Assembly: GCF_021440085.1 (NCBI RefSeq)
Contig: NZ_JAKCPW010000015.1
Span: 1-64,000, forward strand
DNA: 64,000 bases
Source: Dyadobacter sp. CY261
Lineage (GTDB): Bacteria > Bacteroidota > Bacteroidia > Cytophagales > Spirosomataceae
Reading direction: 5' to 3'
The translations under genes and the position numbers were made by a program. Below the pieces are notes generated by a model. It searched no databases. It saw only the letters and a list, made by a program, of their open reading frames with translations, and was not told the origin of the DNA. Shown piece by piece: positions 27,040-35,195 of this stretch. Within the stretch, counting starts at the first letter, position 1; each line of letters opens with the position of its first letter.

Positions 27040-27130
27040 CTATGGAAGCGCCAAGTTGATTTGCAACACATTGCCATTAGGCGTAAGTAATGCGGGTACC
27101 GACTTCACGCCAGCTTGGCTAATGCCGGAC
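27040..27130 (-). pseudogene. possible short remnant of a GST-like or thioredoxin-fold gene
   Basis: In a different frame from the DoxX gene and overlapping its last codons, the minus strand reads GVKSVPALLTPNGNVLQINL followed by A-L-P and a stop. The V-P-A-L-x-T-P-x-G-x-V-L segment is reminiscent of the N-terminal domain of glutathione S-transferases. About 25 residues is too little to be sure, and chance is possible. Confidence 0.25.
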
Positions 27131-27521
27131 GGGCGCTTCCGATTTGCTGGTCGAATGTCTCCAGTTTACGGAATGCAGCGTAAGTGACCGATACCATCAC
27201 CAATGCGATGATCGCATCGGCAGTGGACGCAAAGCCGAGCACCGCCAGCTTTGACACGAATGCGAAGGTGATGTCGAAGAATATTCCCGCGAAAACCCAC
27301 TCTTTTAATCGGTGCAGTTTGTTGGGTGTGAGGAGCACCGCAACGCCTGAAAGCTTCAGAACGCCGAGCAGATAAATGAAATGCGCGGGATAGCCCAGTT
27401 GTACCGTAATATCCCATACGACCGGATTGGTGGTGAGTTCAAAAAAGCCGCTGGCCCCAAACCAGAGAGATGTTAATGCCGCGCCTGTCCAGTAGATTTT
27501 GGTTGTTGTTTTCTGTGTCAT
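27105..27521 (-). CDS. DoxX-like membrane protein
   Basis: The 138-residue product has four membrane spans and the DoxX_2-like features YWTGAALTSLWFGASG, GYPAHFIYLLGVLKLSG and EWVFAGIFFDITFA. Proteins of this group are small inner-membrane proteins of uncertain role, sometimes linked to redox stress or thiosulfate metabolism. The gene is monocistronic, with a terminator about 100 bases downstream. Confidence 0.85.
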   Translation of the reverse strand: MTQKTTTKIYWTGAALTSLWFGASGFFELTTNPVVWDITVQLGYPAHFIYLLGVLKLSGVAVLLTPNKLHRLKEWVFAGIFFDITFAFVSKLAVLGFASTADAIIALVMVSVTYAAFRKLETFDQQIGSARPALAKLA

Positions 27522-27705
27522 GACCGTTTTTGTTTAGTGATTGATGACACGAAATTGGCTCATAAGCGTAGCAGGCGTATTCGCATTCGGGCCGAAATGG
27601 ACACAATCGGGCCCGGTTTGGACGCAGGGGAATGCGAGAGCGGCGAGGTGGTGTAAAGAAATTGCGCCAGAAATTGCCCGGCGATCATCGGGCGGCCTGT
27701 TGGTT

Positions 27706-27909
27706 TTAGGCAACTTTGCCTATCTCCGTAGCTTCCTCCACCTCAATAAGCCGCCCCGATCGGACATCATAAATATACCCATAAACCCGAATCGCCGGAT
27801 TCACCAATGGATGCCTGCGAATGCGTTGCACATCCTCCACCACGCTCTTTTCCAGATTTTTGAATGTCAGGAATGGAATGAATTGCGCTTCATCGGAACC
27901 GCCAGAATA
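27706..27909 (-). pseudogene. C-terminal remnant of a beta-carbonic anhydrase
   Basis: The last ~68 residues of this frame read AQFIPFLTFKNLEKSVVEDV, then RRHPLVNPAIRVYGYIYDVR and SGRLIEVEE. This is the conserved end of beta-class carbonic anhydrases (S-V-x-E-D-V, H-P-L-V, V-x-G-x-I-Y-D-V-x-T/S-G-x-L). The zinc-binding Cys/Asp and His/Cys motifs of the N-terminal two thirds are absent. The open frame continues upstream into unrelated sequence containing the sulfatase promoter, so the gene is truncated and cannot be active as an anhydrase. Confidence 0.65.
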
Positions 27910-28053
27910 GTCAATGTTGCGCCAGCCGTTCTCGTCGGCGGTAGCTGTGGCGAGGCTTTTAGAAAGCGTGGAGGTTGCTGCATCGGAGCCCGGCGGTTGG
28001 CATATGCAAGAAAGAGATTTTTTAAATAGTATATTAATTATATAGAATAAATA

Positions 28054-28061
28054 TATTTTTG
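28054..28061 (+). promoter_or_regulatory. candidate -7 box TATTTTTG for the sulfatase gene
   Basis: The box is an exact TAnnTTTG match in a very AT-rich stretch, about 39 bases before the ATG. No clear -33 TTG is visible. Confidence 0.35.
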
Positions 28062-28099
28062 TCGCTGAAATCTTTCTTGTTGTACCTTTTTCTAAAATC

Positions 28100-29761
28100 A
28101 TGAAGACCTCTGCACTCCTTGCCCTGTGCCTCGCGGCTTTTTCGGGCGTTATGGCACAAAAGAAAACTGCACCCGACCGGAGGGGCCCGGACCAGCGACC
28201 CAATATCGTCCTGGTGATGGTCGACGACCTGGGTTACTCCGACATCGGTGCGTACGGCTCCGAGATCAAAACCCCTAATATTGACCAGCTCGCTGCAGAA
28301 GGCATCCGTTTCCGCGAGTTTTACAACAATTCTATTTGTGCGCCTACGCGTGCATCGCTCATTACAGGCCAATATCCGCACAAGGCAGGGGTAGGTTATT
28401 TCAATGTAAACCTCGGCTTGCCGGCTTACCAGGGCTATCTGAATAAAGAGTCGCTCACATTTGGTGAAGTATTGCGCAGTGCCGGATATAGCACGCTGAT
28501 GAGTGGCAAATGGCACGTTGGCAACGATAGTACCGGATGGCCCAACCAGCGCGGTTTAGACCGCTTCTACGGTTTTATCAATGGCGCGAGCAATTATTTC
28601 GATCTTGGCAAATATGGCAAAGGCCCGGCAGTAGAACTGGTTGAAAACAACAAGCGCATTAACCTCCCGCCCGACAAATACCTGACCGACGAGATTACCG
28701 ACCACGCGTTGACATACCTCGACGAACAAAGCAAAACGGCTAAGCCATTCTTCCTCTACCTGGCTTATAATGCGCCACACTGGCCGCTGCAGGCGCATGA
28801 GGCCGATATTGCCAAATACAAAGGCCGGTATAGCATCGGCTGGGATTCGTTACGCGCCGAGCGGCTCCAACGGCAAAAAACATTGGGCATTACCGATCCC
28901 AAACAGTCGGTAGCAGTGCGCGACAAGGATGTAACGCCTTGGGATAATGTGCCTTATGATGAAAAATTGTTGTGGGAAAAGAAAATGGAAATTTATGCAG
29001 CCATGGTAGACCGCGTGGATCAGAACATCGGCAAGCTTCGTGAGAAACTGAAAGCGCTTCAAAAAGATGAAAATACGCTGATTATATTCATTTCCGACAA
29101 TGGTGCGCAGGGTGGATATGCAGGTGCATCACCACGCAGGCCGCAGCGCAACACCGGCCCTGCGGGAACGGCTGGTTCATATGTCTATCAGGATCAGCCC
29201 TGGGCTTATGTTTCGAACACTCCGCATCAGGCCTATAAAAACAATATGCACGAGGGCGGTATCAGCGCGCCATTTATTGCCTGGTTTCCAAAGCAGATCA
29301 AAGGCGGGCAGATTGTGAAAGGCACAGGTCACCTCATAGACCTCGCACCCACTTTCTATGATGTTGCCAAAGCTACCTATCCGGTTACTGAAAATGGCAT
29401 TGCCATCAACCAACTTCCCGGCAAAAGTCTCGTTCCGGTGCTTACCGGCAAAACAACTGAGGTAGGCCGCGGAGGCGAACCCATTTTCTGGGAACGCGCG
29501 GGCAACCGTGCGGTCAGAAAGGGCAAATGGAAGATCGTATCTACCTATCCGGCTTACAAATGGGAGCTTTACGACCTCGAAACCGACCGGGGCGAAACCA
29601 CTGACGTGGCTGCGGTCAATTCCAACGTGGTGGATCAGCTGGCGGCAGATTACTTTCGCTGGGCCGAACGTACCGGCGTAGTGGAATATGATAAGATCAA
29701 ACCGGCCAACCCGATCGGCGCTCCGGCCGAACGGCCTAAACGCACGCCGCCTACTTTTTAA
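28100..29761 (+). CDS. secreted type I sulfatase (arylsulfatase family)
   Basis: The 553-residue protein has a signal peptide (about 1-19) and the alkaline phosphatase-type fold. Metal ligands lie in NIVLVMVDDLGYSDIGAYG. The formylglycine precursor Cys80 is in the signature CAPTRASLITGQYPHKAG. LMSGKWHVG and FISDNGAQGGYAG complete the active site. Cys-type sulfatases need the formylglycine-generating enzyme for maturation. It probably removes sulfate esters from polysaccharides in the periplasm. It is monocistronic with a strong terminator after it. Confidence 0.92.
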   Translation: MKTSALLALCLAAFSGVMAQKKTAPDRRGPDQRPNIVLVMVDDLGYSDIGAYGSEIKTPNIDQLAAEGIRFREFYNNSICAPTRASLITGQYPHKAGVGYFNVNLGLPAYQGYLNKESLTFGEVLRSAGYSTLMSGKWHVGNDSTGWPNQRGLDRFYGFINGASNYFDLGKYGKGPAVELVENNKRINLPPDKYLTDEITDHALTYLDEQSKTAKPFFLYLAYNAPHWPLQAHEADIAKYKGRYSIGWDSLRAERLQRQKTLGITDPKQSVAVRDKDVTPWDNVPYDEKLLWEKKMEIYAAMVDRVDQNIGKLREKLKALQKDENTLIIFISDNGAQGGYAGASPRRPQRNTGPAGTAGSYVYQDQPWAYVSNTPHQAYKNNMHEGGISAPFIAWFPKQIKGGQIVKGTGHLIDLAPTFYDVAKATYPVTENGIAINQLPGKSLVPVLTGKTTEVGRGGEPIFWERAGNRAVRKGKWKIVSTYPAYKWELYDLETDRGETTDVAAVNSNVVDQLAADYFRWAERTGVVEYDKIKPANPIGAPAERPKRTPPTF

Positions 29762-29825
29762 TGCGATGAGGTCTAGCCGCTTATTGCCCGCCCCCGAATC
29801 GGCCAGTAATTGATCACGACGGCCC

Positions 29826-29863
29826 AAAAAAGGAGGTAGCCTGCTGGCTACCTCCTTTTTTTA
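29826..29863. terminator. bidirectional terminator, sulfatase / baeRF-like gene
   Basis: A perfect 16-bp inverted repeat (29826-29841 and 29846-29861) has A- and T-tracts at its ends, ideal for both converging genes. Confidence 0.9.
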
Positions 29864-29874
29864 ACATACAAAAA

Positions 29875-31323
29875 TCAATACCTCAGAACCCCGGCAAGCT
29901 CTGTCGACTCGGACGGCATAAGTTCTTCTGGCAGAATATACACCTCGCCACCCTGCGTGAGGGTTTTGATTACGGCCATATCTACCAGATCCTCCTGCGG
30001 CTCCTGGTCATTGTGGTCGAGGTCCAATATGGAATTCATCTCGTCGAACCGGCCGGCAATGTGAGCGCCCTCGCGGACAAACAAATGCGATACCCGGCCG
30101 TAATATGCAGCGGGAATAACATCCCGTACCATAGACGTAGTCAAAGGGGTCGCCTTCTGATTGGCGAAAATAGTCAGGGCTTTCTCCCGGGCCTGCGCAA
30201 AGTACGGCGCCATGATTTCCCTTGCCTGGGCGTAAAGCTGGTTCAGTCCATCGTGTTCGTGGCTGCCGGTGAGCGATTCGGAACAAATGTTGTGATAATC
30301 GCTTGCTGCCCGGTAGATCGGGATCAGGTATTCGACGCCCGCCAGCAGCAACGGCGCGTTTTCCGCATGCAGCACTTCCTTATAAATGATATCGTCGACC
30401 GCCTCAAAATAAACTGCAATGGTATCTTTATGATCGGGGTTACCGCCACCCATGCCATGGAAGTTCGCTCCGCCGGCACCTGAACTTGTTCCGGGCCTGA
30501 ATGTACTGGCATCTTTCTCCGACAGCCTTTTCACATCCAGCATCTCATCGGGAAGGCCTGGGACGTCAATATATTCCATACCGAAGGTGTCGGCCCTGAA
30601 GAGTTTGCATTTCTGTTTGTTGATGACCAGCAGGTAAAAGTGCGTTTTGCAAGTCAGCAGCGGTATCAGCGGCGTCATCAGAAAACGTTTCTGACAAACC
30701 GCTTCATGCCGTGGCATTACGTGCATGATGAGGTATTTAAAATAACCGTCAGCGATAAAAATGGCCAATCCTTTCCCCATTCTACCCCAAAAACGGTCCT
30801 GTTGCAGCAATCGGTAGGCGGGTGTGAGTAGCTGTTCGATGCGGGCGGTATCGATGCCCTGCTCGCTGAGCCGTCCTGCGATATCCTTCAAAGTATTCTT
30901 AAGCAAGATCGCATCGTGCTTCTCATTCACTTCCACGCCCGACTGATGGGTAGGAAGATAAATGGTGATGCAGCAATCGGAACGGAATTCGGCCATTTCT
31001 GCAAAGAGCTCCTTTTCGAGTGTATCGGGTAGCTGCTCGGGTTCGGTGTCGACGCCGGAAGCGGTCGCCATTTCAATGGTGGTGTCCGTTTCCTTAAGGT
31101 TGGGTTTCCTGGCATTGTCATTTCCTCCACCCGACCGTCTGTTTGGATGCCGCACAGGTATTCCAGGATCAAGGTTTTCGTCGTCCAGCACATATTGGTC
31201 GGTGCGTTCGAGGTAGGCCTCGATTTCCTCGGGAGCTGTCGTAGAAATGCCAAGCCCCTCGGGCTTACCTCCGGATGGTTTTCCTTTGGGGGGATGGAAC
31301 CCTCCTGATTGATCTTTTCCCAT
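29875..31323 (-). CDS. baeRF7-like (bacterial archaeo-eukaryotic release factor family) protein
   Basis: The 482-residue cytoplasmic protein has a disordered, polar N-terminus (about 1-110) rich in Gly, Pro, Asp and Glu. The folded part starts CCITIYLPTHQSGVEV, continues with GRMGKGLAIFIADGYFKYLI and HFYLLVINKQKCKLFRAD, and ends in an alpha/beta region with EVYILPEELMP. This is the pattern of baeRF proteins, related to archaeal/eukaryotic release factor 1 and predicted to act on ribosomes under stress. The G-G-Q peptide-release motif is not seen. The family call rests on memory of the pattern. Confidence 0.65.
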   Translation of the reverse strand: MGKDQSGGFHPPKGKPSGGKPEGLGISTTAPEEIEAYLERTDQYVLDDENLDPGIPVRHPNRRSGGGNDNARKPNLKETDTTIEMATASGVDTEPEQLPDTLEKELFAEMAEFRSDCCITIYLPTHQSGVEVNEKHDAILLKNTLKDIAGRLSEQGIDTARIEQLLTPAYRLLQQDRFWGRMGKGLAIFIADGYFKYLIMHVMPRHEAVCQKRFLMTPLIPLLTCKTHFYLLVINKQKCKLFRADTFGMEYIDVPGLPDEMLDVKRLSEKDASTFRPGTSSGAGGANFHGMGGGNPDHKDTIAVYFEAVDDIIYKEVLHAENAPLLLAGVEYLIPIYRAASDYHNICSESLTGSHEHDGLNQLYAQAREIMAPYFAQAREKALTIFANQKATPLTTSMVRDVIPAAYYGRVSHLFVREGAHIAGRFDEMNSILDLDHNDQEPQEDLVDMAVIKTLTQGGEVYILPEELMPSESTELAGVLRY

Positions 31324-31495
31324 AGTGAAATAAGATTGTCGGTTTTAAATGTGTTGATGTGGGACGGTAGGAAAAAGATATGCCAGCAGGCAGCCCGGGC
31401 GACAAGATCCCATACCCAATACAAGTATTTGGTGATTTTTTTGCATTACGCTATTTTGGGCAACCAAAACGGCCGTTTTTGAACCATCTATATAC

Positions 31496-32503
31496 ATGAT
31501 CCTATCCTTTCTTAGAATTATTTTGCTCACGTGTGCCGCTACGATGCTGGTAATGATCGTTTCCCGCGCACAGAATAACACACCCGTATTGAAAACCGAT
31601 GTGCCGCTCGACTCTATCCGACTCAGCGATCCGTTTATCCTCGCCGACAAGGCGACTCAAACCTACTACATGACCGGCACCGGCGGTAAGCTCTGGAAAA
31701 GTAAAGACCTGAAAAGCTGGACGGGGCCGGTCACCATTGCACAAACCGACCCAAAATCGTGGATGGGGCCCACGCCGATGATCTGGGCAGCGGAATTGCA
31801 TGCGTACAATGGCAAATACTACTATTTTGCCACTTTCACCAACAAGGCAGTCAAGCTCGGCGAAGGCCTCGAACGCCGGGCGTGCCATGTGCTCGTGAGC
31901 GACCGTCCGGACGGGCCTTATGTGCCAATGCGGGATTCCACCTATTTGCCAGCCGATAAACTTACTCTTGACGCAACGCTCTGGACAGATACGGATGGGA
32001 AACCTTATATGCTTTTTTGCCACGAATGGCTCCAAAATGGTAACGGGACTGTCGAGAAAATCGCGTTGAAGCCCGATTTCAGCGGGACCACCGGCTCGCC
32101 GAAGCTGTTGTTCCTCGCCAGCGATTCGCCCTGGAGCCGCGAGAAAAATAAAGACGGAACGGACCGTCCTAACAAAGTTACCGACGGCCCGTGGGTGTTC
32201 CGCACGCAAACGGGGAAATTGGGGATGCTTTGGACAAGCTGGATCTACGACGTTTATACGCAAGGTGTAGCCTATTCCCAAAGCGGCACGCTGGACGGCC
32301 CGTGGATACAGGAAAAAGATCCCATTACACCACCGAATTTCGGCCACGGCATGCTATTCCGGAGTTTCGACGGGAAGTTGCTGATGTCGATCCACAGCCA
32401 TAGGAGCATAAATGGCCGCACCGTTCGCGTTCCAAAGCTATTCGAGGTGGATGATTCAGGGGACAGGTTGGTTATCGGAAAGCAGATTTTATACGAAAGA
32501 TAA
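31496..32503 (+). CDS. secreted GH43-family glycosidase (single domain)
   Basis: The 335-residue protein has a signal peptide or anchor (about 1-24) and then a compact propeller. The catalytic base region is LSDPFILADKATQTYYM, the transition-state aspartate region is MIWAAELHAYNGKYYYFAT, and the donor region lies around VTDGPWVFRTQTGKLGML. Late landmarks include FGHGMLFRSFDGKLLMSIHS. It lacks the C-terminal sandwich found in the other two GH43 proteins of this window. It is likely an arabinanase- or galactosidase-type activity, and stands alone. Confidence 0.85.
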   Translation: MILSFLRIILLTCAATMLVMIVSRAQNNTPVLKTDVPLDSIRLSDPFILADKATQTYYMTGTGGKLWKSKDLKSWTGPVTIAQTDPKSWMGPTPMIWAAELHAYNGKYYYFATFTNKAVKLGEGLERRACHVLVSDRPDGPYVPMRDSTYLPADKLTLDATLWTDTDGKPYMLFCHEWLQNGNGTVEKIALKPDFSGTTGSPKLLFLASDSPWSREKNKDGTDRPNKVTDGPWVFRTQTGKLGMLWTSWIYDVYTQGVAYSQSGTLDGPWIQEKDPITPPNFGHGMLFRSFDGKLLMSIHSHRSINGRTVRVPKLFEVDDSGDRLVIGKQILYER

Positions 32504-32584
32504 CGAGTCGTAGCCGTCTGGTAATCGGATTTTAACTGCTGCATAGGTGGAGATATATTGGTTTTTCACCAAAATATTTTCGTT

Positions 32585-33019
32585 ATGCTGGGAGCAATCG
32601 TTTTACTCGCTGTCGTCGCATTAGTTGTGTTTCTTTTTCGTGCCGAAAGGCGGAGTAAGATCATTTACCGGCGAAAGGTTGCCGATTCCGATCGCAGCTA
32701 TTTTGTGAGCGATCAGCCGAAAAGTTCAAGCCAAATGCAGGATTACTGGTTTACCAGCGATGCCGGCCACGAAACAGCGAGCGCTGATACATTTGCTTTC
32801 GGCGGCGGCGAATTTGGCGGGGGTGGAGCAGGTGAATCTCACGAAATGGGTACTGACAACGATTGGGGCGGCGCCGAATTTTCGGGTGAGTTTGCAACTG
32901 ATCCTTCCGGCGACTTTTCAAGCGACTTTTCAAGCGACACCCCTTTCGGTTCTTCGGGGTCTGACTCTTTCGGAAGCGATTCACCAGGGAGTAATTCAAC
33001 TACCTCTTCCAATGATTGA
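32585..33019 (+). CDS. small membrane-anchored Gly/Ser/Asp-rich protein
   Basis: The 144-residue product has one membrane span at the N-terminus (MLGAIVLLAVVALVVFLF) followed by basic residues, so the remainder is probably cytoplasmic. The C-terminal half is low complexity, rich in Gly, Ser, Asp and Phe, with repeated S-D-F / S-G-D units. ATG at 32585 places the span at the very start. No family recognised. Confidence 0.65.
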   Translation: MLGAIVLLAVVALVVFLFRAERRSKIIYRRKVADSDRSYFVSDQPKSSSQMQDYWFTSDAGHETASADTFAFGGGEFGGGGAGESHEMGTDNDWGGAEFSGEFATDPSGDFSSDFSSDTPFGSSGSDSFGSDSPGSNSTTSSND

Positions 33020-33124
33020 ACAGCCAGGTTGGGCTGTTCCCGTGAGCAAAAGTCATTCGGTCTCCAAGTGGGGAACGGACGGCACGGATATTGACATATT
33101 GCAATCAAAAATCAAAAGCAGGAT

Positions 33125-33307
33125 ATGTCAGCACCTAAAAAGAAAAAGAGTAGCACCAAAAAGAACAAGCTTGGGGTAAAAAATTCGCTGGTCAACAATA
33201 TCAATGCCCGCAAAAAGAAGGGTGCCTCGCGTTCGAAAAGCAAAAAGACCGTCAATAAGAAATCTTATTCCGCAATGAAGGACAAATGGGGCAAGAAAAA
33301 GAGCTAG
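33125..33307 (+). CDS. very lysine-rich 60-residue protein
   Basis: Twenty-one of 60 residues are lysine. The tail SRSKSKKTVNKKSYSAMKDK followed by W-G-K resembles short basic proteins I associate with Cytophagales genomes. Such composition fits nucleic-acid or ribosome binding, but this is inference. It follows the Gly/Ser/Asp-rich acidic gene by about 100 bases on the same strand. Confidence 0.7.
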   Translation: MSAPKKKKSSTKKNKLGVKNSLVNNINARKKKGASRSKSKKTVNKKSYSAMKDKWGKKKS

Positions 33308-33400
33308 GCTAGAACACCTTTCATTTACCGAATACCCTAAGAAAGTAAGTTTTGATCGCATTAGTTCCTTGTATTAATTGGGTAACTAATAGGAAAAATA

Positions 33401-33425
33401 TTATTGTCTTTAATGTAGACAATAA
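33401..33425 (+). promoter_or_regulatory. 9-bp inverted repeat upstream of a -7 box
   Basis: TTATTGTCT and AGACAATAA (33401-33409 and 33417-33425) are separated by 7 bases. The repeat ends 14 bases before a TACATTTG box, so it would overlap the -33 element and could be an operator. Confidence 0.4.
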
Positions 33426-33439
33426 TCACACTTCTTCTT

Positions 33440-33447
33440 TACATTTG
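33440..33447 (+). promoter_or_regulatory. candidate -7 box TACATTTG
   Basis: Exact TAnnTTTG match about 72 bases upstream of the small secreted protein gene at 33519. Confidence 0.4.
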
Positions 33448-33518
33448 TCCTAATCAGATTAGCGCAGGCAATACTTGCCAGTCGGATATCCATATTGTTC
33501 ATCAAAAACATTTGACTA

Positions 33519-33899
33519 ATGAAAGGGAGAAAGTCTATTTTCATGCTCTTGGCTATGCTTGGTGCTTTTTGTACCAGCATCGCCCAAACGGCAGCTCCTG
33601 CCGATTTTTTTGCCGGTAAATGGGAGGTTACCATTTTTGGCACACCACAAGGCGACTCTAAAATGATCGCAGACCTGGCTCGCACTGATGGAAAGCTGAC
33701 CGGTCATCTCAAAAATACAGCCGATCCGGAGGCGGAGAAAATAGTGATCACCAGTGTGGAAGAAGCTGCTGACAAGATCACACTGGGCTTTTCTGCGCAG
33801 GGATACGACGTCACACTGGATCTTTCCAAAGTGGATGACGATAATCTGAAAGGAAACCTGCTAAACATGTTCGACGCTACCGCGAAGAGGGTGAAGTAG
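33519..33899 (+). CDS. small secreted beta-rich protein
   Basis: The 126-residue product has a signal peptide (about 1-22, ending SIAQ). The mature part GKWEVTIFGTPQGDSKMIAD, with K-L-T-G-H-L and I-T-L-G-F-S strands, looks like a small lipocalin- or copper-domain-like barrel that recurs beside Bacteroidota hydrolases. No catalytic motif. Periplasmic or secreted; function unknown. Confidence 0.75.
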   Translation: MKGRKSIFMLLAMLGAFCTSIAQTAAPADFFAGKWEVTIFGTPQGDSKMIADLARTDGKLTGHLKNTADPEAEKIVITSVEEAADKITLGFSAQGYDVTLDLSKVDDDNLKGNLLNMFDATAKRVK

Positions 33900-33908
33900 G
33901 AGGGGCTT

Positions 33909-34178
33909 GCTGACCGCTGACCGCTGACCGCTGAACGGCGATTGCTGATTCGGGTAACGATTTGACCATGGACCATCGACGATGGACCATGGTTTCGTCA
34001 GTAAAATGGGTAGGGGCTGTATGAAAAGGTAGTGATTGGCGATCAACAACCGTCGTTATAGAAACGATAATCATGGACGATAGACGATGGACGATGGACC
34101 ATGGTCTATCGTCTATCGTCTATCGTCCATCGTCTATATCTACAAACCATCGGCGGTCGGCGGTCAGCGGTCAGCCGC
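33909..34178. repeat. nested heptamer repeat arrays in inverted arrangement
   Basis: Four arrays of 7-base units lie in 270 bases. Array A, GCTGACC units, is at 33909-33936. Array B, GACCATG/GACGATG units, is at 33964-33991. Array B with its own inverted half (ATGGACG units then ATCGTCT units) is at 34073-34135. Array A inverted (CGGCGGT/CAGCGGT units) is at 34151-34178. The order A-B-B/B'-A' makes the block roughly palindromic. No gene fits within. Confidence 0.8.
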
Positions 34179-34188
34179 CGGCCATTAA

Positions 34189-34893
34189 TCATCCAAAAAC
34201 CGGCTGAAACTGCATCAATGCCCGGAAAATGTGTTGGCCTGAATTGCTTTGAAAGCTGTCGCCCTGGAATTTATAAACTTGATAGCGGTCGGTGAAAACG
34301 CCGTTTCCGGTGTAATCGAAAGTGTCGATATCGGCTACGCGGTAGCTTTTTCCATTGACGAAGACTTTACTTTGATCTTTATAAAAGCAGGTTTTCTGCC
34401 ATTTGCCGACAAATCTGAAATTACCAGCATCTTTTGAAATGACCTGATCGTCGAAATACACGTTTTGGCTGTCTTTGCTCAGATGTTCGTCGAGGCATTT
34501 GAAGTTTTTTGCATCCGTCGAGATGAGATGGGTGGCTTTGAAAACGTTCCGGTCGTCGCGGGCAAGATCTGGCCGCAGGATTTGGAAATACACGGGATTC
34601 GCGCCGGGAATGATTTTGCCACAGAAATACACATTTTCAAAGTCACGGGCATACCGAGATGGTAGCGGATTTCCGATAGCGCTGGCTGTTAACACCTGAA
34701 ATGTGCGGGCATGTGCATCGACAACAACTGTTTTGGTATCCGGTTTTCCGATGTAATAAACTACTTTGTTTTCGATAAGGTAGACATCGGCGGCGGGCGA
34801 AGGCGGAAAAGATTTGGTAGCGGGACGGAGCAGAAAGAGGCTTGCAACGACCAGGGTCAGGCATACGCTGGCTATCAATAGCAGGATGAGCAT
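34189..34893 (-). CDS. DKNYY-family protein with N-terminal membrane anchor
   Basis: The 234-residue protein has an N-terminal hydrophobic segment (1-22) and repeats of the DKNYY type: ARDFENVYFCGKIIPGANP, SKDSQNVYFDDQVISKDAGN and YKDQSKVFVNGKSYR. Each unit pairs a K-D-x-x-N/K-V-Y/F motif with a short beta hairpin. The domain is widespread but of unknown role; the anchor suggests the repeats face the periplasm. It is a single gene next to the heptamer-repeat block. Confidence 0.8.
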   Translation of the reverse strand: MLILLLIASVCLTLVVASLFLLRPATKSFPPSPAADVYLIENKVVYYIGKPDTKTVVVDAHARTFQVLTASAIGNPLPSRYARDFENVYFCGKIIPGANPVYFQILRPDLARDDRNVFKATHLISTDAKNFKCLDEHLSKDSQNVYFDDQVISKDAGNFRFVGKWQKTCFYKDQSKVFVNGKSYRVADIDTFDYTGNGVFTDRYQVYKFQGDSFQSNSGQHIFRALMQFQPVFG

Positions 34894-35195
34894 AATGGTA
34901 TAGGATGATGTTGAGTCTGATGAGATTTATTTTTCATGGCGTTCGATTCTTCGGCAAAAGTGCATATCGAGATAAGCATCGTCTACTTTAAATGATGCAA
35001 CGGTAACTTTCGTCTATTTACCGGTTAATAACTGAGTATTTCGATCAAAGGGAAACACTGTCAGATCCGTTGTAGAGGCCAATAAGGGTTTTTACCGATA
35101 AATAAATAGGATAGTACTGTTATACAGAATTGACGTATTTGGTCTTCAGATAGCGCATATTGAATGCGAATCGTCTAAAGAAATTGCGCAAGCTA
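34894..35195. other. intergenic region between DKNYY gene and the propeller sensor gene
   Basis: About 300 AT-rich bases separate the divergent genes. I found no exact TAnnTTTG box and no clear operator. Confidence 0.4.

Larger units (their letters stand above)
26620..27104. other. 485-base region: receptor leader, terminator and gene fragment
   Basis: The AT-rich half next to the receptor holds a candidate minus-strand -7 box (26769-26776). The other half holds the DoxX terminator (26975-27002) and a short gene-like fragment (27040-27130). I see no complete gene. Confidence 0.5.

Noticed and set aside
26874..27059. 61-codon hydrophobic plus-strand frame
   Set aside because: It lacks an ATG and runs through the DoxX terminator hairpin, so coding is unlikely.
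27541..28029. 162-codon plus-strand frame over the carbonic anhydrase remnant
   Set aside because: It is antisense to the recognisable anhydrase C-terminus and itself matches nothing.
33909..34178. Possible CRISPR array
   Set aside because: Units are 7 bases and directly adjoining, without spacers of 25-40 bases; no cas genes in the window.
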